From the NCBI RefSeq assembly GCF_000745975.1, contig NZ_KN050796.1, positions 120,635 through 184,634 of the forward strand: a DNA stretch of 64,000 bases, read 5' to 3'. This document shows positions 59,014-64,000 of this stretch, in pieces. The notes below the pieces were generated by a model that ran no database searches, was not told the DNA's origin, and saw nothing but the letters and a program-made list of their open reading frames with translations. Position 1 is the first letter of the stretch; each line of letters opens with the position of its first letter. This DNA is from Desulfobacter vibrioformis DSM 8776. GTDB taxonomy: Bacteria > Desulfobacterota > Desulfobacteria > Desulfobacterales > Desulfobacteraceae. The position numbers and the translations under genes are program-made.

Positions 59014-61425
59014 ATGTTGAATATCGAAAATATCAATGCCCGTTTTCGAACTGCTGCTGAAGTTATTTTGAGGCTGAGGTGGCTTAATATTTTTCTATTC
59101 CTACTGCTTCTTGGCACATCAGTTGCCGGCCTCAAAATGATCCAAACCGATATGGACCAGGATAACTGGCTGCTTGAGGACGATGCGTTGTTAGCGGCCA
59201 AAGAGCATTTTGAAAAAATTTTTGGCAATGATGATTTTTGCGCGGTTCTGGTGGAGGCTGACAATATTTTTACCCCTGAAGTCCTTACTGGCATCCAGAA
59301 GTTGGGAGCGGAACTGGTTGAAAAGGTTCCTTTTGCCGATGACGTGGTTTCCTTGACCGATTTTGAATTCACTTTTGGCACACAAGAGGGAATAGAGATC
59401 ATTGATCTGGTCCCGGAGCCGGTTCCGACATCGCCTGAAGAGCTTGCTAAGATTAAGACCATGGCCATGTCCAAGCCCGCCCTTAAAAATAAGATCGTTT
59501 CAGAAGACGGGCGCTATGCGTGGATTGCACTGCGCATGAGGCTGATTCCGGATAAATGGGCAGAAAATAATAGTGAAGAAAATCCTGAAATGGCCGTCGG
59601 AAGGATATTTAAAGAGGTTGTCGGTCAGGAAAAATACAGGTTCCTGAATCCTAAAACCACGGGTCTGCCGGTCATCAATATTGATAAGAGGGCTTTTCTC
59701 GCCAGGGAAACACCGAAGTTATTCGGCATATCCATAATTCTGACCATACTGATTCTGGCCGTTTCGTTACGAAGCGCTACCGGCGTTGTGTTCCCGCTGC
59801 TGACCGCCGTCAGTGCCATTGTCATCGTCTTTGGTTTCCAGGGATTTTTGGGGATTGTTTTCGATCCTTCTATGACCTTCATCCCGGTGTTTTTAAGCCT
59901 GGCAGTATCAATCGGATACTCAATACACATCTTTAACTTCTTTGAACGTGAATTCCCTAAAAACGGCCAGCGCCGTAACACCCTTTTACATGCCATTGAA
60001 GAGACCGGCTGGCCGCTTTTATTCAGTGCCTTGACTACCATTGTTGCGCTGCTCTCTTTTTTGTTGGTTCCAATACGCCCCATTCGCTGGATAGGCGTAT
60101 CAGCTGCATGTCTGGTGGGGGTAACATACATTTTAGTGATCGTATTACTGCCCTCGCTGCTGAGTTTCGGCAAAGACCGCAAGCCCCATGCGGTCTATAC
60201 CCCAAAAAGCGGTCGGCTGATTGAACGCTGGATGGACAAACTGGGCAACAAGGTTCTCTTGCGGCCCAAAACTACAATTACCCTCTTCATCCTGATCGTG
60301 GCCATTTGTCTGATCGGTATTACAAAGTTTGAAGTGTCGTTTGATTATGTGCGGACAATGGGGCTCAGGATTCCTTATATCGCCCGCCTAAACTACATCG
60401 GTAATACTCCCGTGGGCTCAATTTATGCCTATGATGTGGCCATTGAGTTCCCAGACCCCGAGGCTGCCAGGGACCCGGAAAATCTCAAAAAATTTGATCG
60501 ACTCGTAGCAGAGGTCAAAGCCTTCCCAATGACCAAAAAGGTCAGTTCATTGCTGGATATTGTCAAAGATTTGAATCAGGTGGTAAATGATGGAGATCCG
60601 TCTTTTTACCGCATCCCTGATAACCGTGAGATGATCGCCCAGCTTCTGCTGCTGTACGAAAACACAGGCGGGGTGGAGGTTGAGAAATGGGTGGACTACG
60701 ATTATCAGCGCTTGCGGCTTATGGTGGAAATCGCCAACCCCGATTCAAAAGAAATAAATCGGGAACTGCGCCTGATACGGGAGCGAAGTAAAGAATGCTT
60801 CCCCGATGCAAAAGTATTGTTTATCGGCTCGATTTCCCAGTTTGCCGTTATGATGGATTACGTCACCTGGGGGCAGGTTCGCTCTTTTCTGACATCCCTT
60901 GTGTTGATCGGTATCCTGATGTCTATCGTGTTCGGCAGTATAAAAACCGGCCTGATAGCGATGATCCCCAATATAGCCCCGGCCCTTGTGGTGGGGGGCA
61001 TCATGGGCTTTGCCAATATTCCGCTGGACATCATGACAGTAACCATCATGCCCATGTTGCTGGGCCTGGCAGTGGATGATACGATTCATTTCATCAACCA
61101 TAGCCAGCTTGAATACAGCCGCACCGGAAGTTACGCCGAAAGTACGCGCCGGGTTTTTTCTACCGTCGGTGTCGCGCTGTTTTTGACATCCATGGTCTTG
61201 ACCCTTAATTTTTCGGCTTACCTGGCTTCTTTGGCCAAGGTGTATGTCAGTATGGGAATTTTGATACCAGCTGGTATTCTGGCGGCCCTGGCAGCGGATT
61301 ATTTTGTCACCCCCGTACTCCTTAACTACTTTCGGCCTTTTCCCAGGAAAGCACAGGAGGGTGCCGGCAAGCCGGAACGACAAGTTGTGACTGCACCCGA
61401 ATTTCCCGACGATACCACAACTTAA
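59014..61425 (+). CDS. RND/MMPL-superfamily transporter, second paralogue
   Basis: About 803 residues with the same plan as the transporter at 19535-21937: N-terminal helix, two large periplasmic loops and two five-helix bundles, with FLSLAVSIGYSIHIFNFF and LGLAVDDTIHFINH. The first loop has DNWLLEDDAL...FGNDDFCAVLVE, close to the paralogue's version. ATG at 59014 lies 13 bases after AAGGAG. An upstream ATG at 58990 would lack a ribosome-binding site. Here it stands without LolA-like or barrel genes and sits between MATE and ABC genes, so it may export the cluster product. Confidence 0.87.
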   Translation: MLNIENINARFRTAAEVILRLRWLNIFLFLLLLGTSVAGLKMIQTDMDQDNWLLEDDALLAAKEHFEKIFGNDDFCAVLVEADNIFTPEVLTGIQKLGAELVEKVPFADDVVSLTDFEFTFGTQEGIEIIDLVPEPVPTSPEELAKIKTMAMSKPALKNKIVSEDGRYAWIALRMRLIPDKWAENNSEENPEMAVGRIFKEVVGQEKYRFLNPKTTGLPVINIDKRAFLARETPKLFGISIILTILILAVSLRSATGVVFPLLTAVSAIVIVFGFQGFLGIVFDPSMTFIPVFLSLAVSIGYSIHIFNFFEREFPKNGQRRNTLLHAIEETGWPLLFSALTTIVALLSFLLVPIRPIRWIGVSAACLVGVTYILVIVLLPSLLSFGKDRKPHAVYTPKSGRLIERWMDKLGNKVLLRPKTTITLFILIVAICLIGITKFEVSFDYVRTMGLRIPYIARLNYIGNTPVGSIYAYDVAIEFPDPEAARDPENLKKFDRLVAEVKAFPMTKKVSSLLDIVKDLNQVVNDGDPSFYRIPDNREMIAQLLLLYENTGGVEVEKWVDYDYQRLRLMVEIANPDSKEINRELRLIRERSKECFPDAKVLFIGSISQFAVMMDYVTWGQVRSFLTSLVLIGILMSIVFGSIKTGLIAMIPNIAPALVVGGIMGFANIPLDIMTVTIMPMLLGLAVDDTIHFINHSQLEYSRTGSYAESTRRVFSTVGVALFLTSMVLTLNFSAYLASLAKVYVSMGILIPAGILAALAADYFVTPVLLNYFRPFPRKAQEGAGKPERQVVTAPEFPDDTTT

Positions 61426-61504
61426 AATGATCAAGACCATTATATCAAACGTTCAGTGGTTTTTCATTATTTGCCGCTAACTCAATCAAGGGAGAACAGA
61501 AGGA

Positions 61505-63301
61505 ATGTCTGAACAAGAAGCTGAAGGCTACGGAGTCCTGTGGCGAATTATCAAACCAGTTAAAAGATACATTTATGGCGCGATGGGACTCGCTGCACTG
61601 GGATCAACAGCTACCATCGCCACACTGCTGATGCTGTCTTTATTTGTAGCCGTACTGTTGAAAGGCGGAGATGCGTTGTTCTTCTGGGGCATATCATGGA
61701 CAACAACTAAATCGTTGATCGGGGTAGGTGTTTTGGGCATTCTGGCTTTCTGCCTTAGCATGATCAGCTTTGGAATTTCGCATCTGGGTGCTTTTTACCT
61801 TGAAGAAGATCTTAGGACGCGTCTTTCAGAACATCTGGCCAGGTTGCCGCTGGGATTTATCATTACCACGGGAAGTGGAGCCCTCAAGAAGGTCATGCTG
61901 GAAGATGTCAGGAGTCTTCATGTCTTTGTTGGGGACAGCACCCCGACCTTCGGGCGCGGATATGCAGCCCCTTTGGTGACGGTGGTGCTTTTGTTTATCG
62001 TTGACTGGCGTCTGGCCTGTATTGCACTGGGCGTAACACTTATCGGCATGCTGGTTATGCGTATTGCCATGCGCGATGCCAAAGCCATACAAAAAAAATA
62101 TGAAAACAGTCAGAGCCGAATCAATGCGGCTGTGATTGAGTTCATTCAGGCGATGCCGGTGGTGCGCACCTTTGATGATGGCACAAGTTCCTTCAACCGA
62201 TATCAGAACGCCCTCAACCGATTCAGGGAAGTGTACATTGAATGGATGAAGGCCAGCGGTACGCCCGCACGAATCGCCCTTGTGTTGCTGGCCCCCTTGC
62301 CGACGGTACTGGCGGTGACGGCCGGAGGAATCTTTTTTATTAACACGGGGACGCTGTCGTTACCGTCATTTATTGCCGCCCTTTTTATGTCGACAGGGAT
62401 GGTGGATGCGTTCATGCCCCTGATGTGGCTGAATAATTTCCTGCGCCACGCCAAATCTGCTGCCAATCGTATCGAAGAAGTATTGGCGGCACCGGCGATG
62501 CCGACTGTTGAAAAGGGGCTCGTGCCCACAGAGATGACAGTTCGATTTAACGATGTTACCTTCAGGTATGAAAATCGTGATGAGAATGCGCTGACAGATG
62601 TCAGTTTCACAGTTAAACCTGGATCGACAACGGCATTGGTGGGCCCAAGCGGTGCAGGGAAAAGTACGGTGGCAAAGCTGCTCCCGCGTTTTTGGGATGT
62701 GACAGGGGGCGATATTTCCATCGGCGGCATTGATATCCGTGAAATGGACAATGAAAATCTGATGAATATCGTCACATTTGTATTCCAGGACACCTTTCTT
62801 TTTCATGACACCCTGGGAACCAATATCAGAATGGCGAAACCCGGTGCCACCGATGAAATGGTGACAGCGGCGGCTAAAGCAGCCCAGATCCACGACTTCA
62901 TCATGACCCTGCCCAAAGGGTATGACACCCATGCCGGCGACAGGGGAGGGCGCCTCTCCGGAGGCCAGAAGCAGCGTATCACGATTGCACGCGCAATTCT
63001 TCGGGACGCACCGATTGTTGTTCTGGATGAAGCGACCGCATTTGCAGATCCGGAAAGTGAAGCCGAGATCATCCAGGCCATTTCTTGTCTGACCAAAAAT
63101 AAAACCGTGATCACGATTGCACACCGTCTGTCTACCATCACCCATGTGGACCAGATATTAGTCTTTGACCATGGCCGGATTGTCGAGAAGGGCAGGCATG
63201 ATGCCCTTCTCTTAAACGAGGGGCTTTATGCCCGGCTGTGGGAGAATTATAAAGCAGCACAAACATGGGATCTTCTCTCAAAAGGAGTCGTAAATGTCTG
63301 A
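61505..63301 (+). CDS. ABC half-transporter, YbtP/PchH-like
   Basis: 598 residues with six transmembrane helices in the first about 310 and an ATP-binding domain after that: Walker A GPSGAGKST, signature LSGGQKQRI, Walker B IVVLDEAT and a switch His in ITIAHRLS. The layout and length match YbtP/YbtQ and PchH/PchI, paired half-transporters of yersiniabactin and pyochelin systems that act in siderophore import. An exporter function cannot be excluded. Its stop overlaps the start of a second ABC gene by eight bases, so a heterodimer is expected, but that second gene is interrupted. AAGGA precedes the ATG. Confidence 0.9.
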   Translation: MSEQEAEGYGVLWRIIKPVKRYIYGAMGLAALGSTATIATLLMLSLFVAVLLKGGDALFFWGISWTTTKSLIGVGVLGILAFCLSMISFGISHLGAFYLEEDLRTRLSEHLARLPLGFIITTGSGALKKVMLEDVRSLHVFVGDSTPTFGRGYAAPLVTVVLLFIVDWRLACIALGVTLIGMLVMRIAMRDAKAIQKKYENSQSRINAAVIEFIQAMPVVRTFDDGTSSFNRYQNALNRFREVYIEWMKASGTPARIALVLLAPLPTVLAVTAGGIFFINTGTLSLPSFIAALFMSTGMVDAFMPLMWLNNFLRHAKSAANRIEEVLAAPAMPTVEKGLVPTEMTVRFNDVTFRYENRDENALTDVSFTVKPGSTTALVGPSGAGKSTVAKLLPRFWDVTGGDISIGGIDIREMDNENLMNIVTFVFQDTFLFHDTLGTNIRMAKPGATDEMVTAAAKAAQIHDFIMTLPKGYDTHAGDRGGRLSGGQKQRITIARAILRDAPIVVLDEATAFADPESEAEIIQAISCLTKNKTVITIAHRLSTITHVDQILVFDHGRIVEKGRHDALLLNEGLYARLWENYKAAQTWDLLSKGVVNV

Positions 63302-63680
63302 TACAACAAAGTATGCCACCTTTAAGGAGACCTACGAAGCCGGTAAAATGATTGCCGGTGACCATGCAGCGGATTTTAAACGCAGCCTTTCCCTTTTTGC
63401 CCTGGCTTACACGATGCAGGGGGGCGCCTACCTGAGTATTTATGGCGTCATGGCAGCACTTTTCTCCTCGCCGGTTAATGCATGGCAGGCCTGGATATGG
63501 TTCGGTGTAATGGCCTTTTTTGTTCTGATTAATGTGTGTGCGCGCTGGTTTGCCCATGATTTTGAGTATACAGACACCATGGCAAACATCACCCATGACA
63601 TGCGGTCAAAATTGGGGAAAAAACTTCGGGCCATGCCCCTTGAAGTATTGAGCAGCTACAAAACCGGTGATCTTAACCCA
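63294..63680 (+). pseudogene. Second ABC half-transporter, interrupted by an insertion element
   Basis: The first about 128 residues are a normal N-terminal transmembrane part (LFALAYTMQGGAYLSIYGVMAALF; DMRSKLGKKLRAMPLEVLSSYKTGDLN). After KTGDLN, near 63677, the frame runs into unrelated sequence and stops at 63734. A transposase end on the other strand begins just beyond. The rest of the transporter and its ATPase domain are therefore separated or lost. If the remainder survives, it lies outside the window. AAAGGAG precedes the ATG. Confidence 0.8.
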
Positions 63681-64000
63681 TCTTTTCGACTAAAGGTTAA
63701 AATCATCTATGATTACAGTCTATTCCATTTTTGAAATCTCTGTTATGGCACTACTTTTGTTTATAACTCTCTTGGTCGTCGTACCAGGAAGAGAACATAT
63801 CCCCAAAGCAGAATAAATTTCCTGTTGTCTTGGCTCCGGCCGAGTGCTTTTTCTTACATGCACCATGTCACCATTTTTGCAGTGCATTGAAATAGTGATT
63901 CGATGTTGCCCACTCAATTGCTCCCTCAAACCTGACCAGCTCGTGACAATGCCAGCTTTTTTTAATCGGTGTCGAATACTATGAACCAAATGATACGCCA
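63680..64000 (-). mobile_element. Insertion sequence, right part (cut by window end)
   Basis: Begins where homology to the ABC transporter stops and includes the end of a transposase gene on the minus strand. Terminal repeats cannot be paired because the other end is outside the window. Confidence 0.7.
63720..64000 (-). CDS. Transposase, C-terminal end, IS1634-like
   Basis: The frame is open to the window edge. The visible about 93 residues (AYHLVHSIRHRLKKAGI, then HCKNGDMVHVRKSTRPEP and QQEIYSALGI) look like the C-terminal end of IS4-superfamily transposases of the IS1634 group, after the DDE core. The catalytic residues are outside the window. Family placement is from recalled pattern, so moderately sure. 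The gene end is intact, suggesting a recent insertion into the ABC transporter gene. Confidence 0.65.
   Translation of the reverse strand, partial: AYHLVHSIRHRLKKAGIVTSWSGLREQLSGQHRITISMHCKNGDMVHVRKSTRPEPRQQEIYSALGICSLPGTTTKRVINKSSAITEISKME

Overview
The window reads as part of the chromosome of a sulfate-reducing deltaproteobacterium (Desulfobacterota, most like the Desulfobacteraceae). The reasons are a dissimilatory-type ATP sulfurylase, a cytoplasmic molybdenum/iron-sulfur/flavin oxidoreductase set with a TauE-type exporter, sigma-54 signalling, and many ferredoxin-like proteins. No rRNA, tRNA or CRISPR was found.

Layout. (1) 1-5860: end of a DUF1573-like protein, a HAD phosphatase, sat with its terminator, then a minus-strand run of a universal stress protein, a ClC channel with CBS domains, and an HTH-EIIA(Ntr) fusion. 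(2) 6290-18084: a redox operon of molybdopterin oxidoreductase, four-cluster ferredoxin, GltD-like flavoprotein, small protein, TauE/SafE permease and membrane protein. A membrane protein, sensor kinase, NtrC-type regulator and MoeA-like protein follow. Two near-identical -24/-12 (sigma-54) promoters stand before the molybdoenzyme and the ferredoxin, so the regulator at 15573 is the obvious candidate activator. (3) 18287-23966, minus strand: LolA-like protein, DUF1302-like outer-membrane protein, RND/MMPL transporter and two small periplasmic proteins with His next to the predicted signal cleavage site.

(4) 24648-63700: the striking part, a metallophore-like biosynthetic region. A LoaP/RfaH-like NusG paralogue is followed by a 4718-residue PKS-NRPS (ACP-KS-AT-DH-KR-ACP-Cy-A[FMN oxidase]-PCP-Cy-A[degenerate methyltransferase]-PCP). 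Next come a saccharopine-dehydrogenase-like protein, a free methyltransferase, and a second NRPS (docking-Cy-A-PCP-TE). All three A domains carry the cysteine code as I read it (DLYNLSLIW), so three cysteines should be cyclised. Then follow a PhpK-like B12 radical SAM protein, an unusual thiazolinyl imide reductase fused to a methyltransferase, a glyoxalase-fold protein, a TonB-dependent receptor, feoA-feoB-feoC-like genes, a MATE pump, a second RND transporter and a YbtP/PchH-like ABC half-transporter. Its partner is broken by an insertion element at the window end.

Working model (inference): an acyl starter on the first ACP is extended once with malonate to an enoyl unit, then carries one thiazole (oxidase), one thiazoline, and one thiazoline reduced to a thiazolidine and possibly N-methylated by the fusion protein. 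A cysteine-nucleophile thioesterase would release it. The product would be a pyochelin/yersiniabactin-type metal chelator without a visible aryl-starter pathway, from an anaerobe. Diverged copies of a roughly 90-bp intergenic repeat punctuate the cluster. Decay is visible in a TonB-receptor remnant cut by an IS200-like element and in the interrupted ABC gene.
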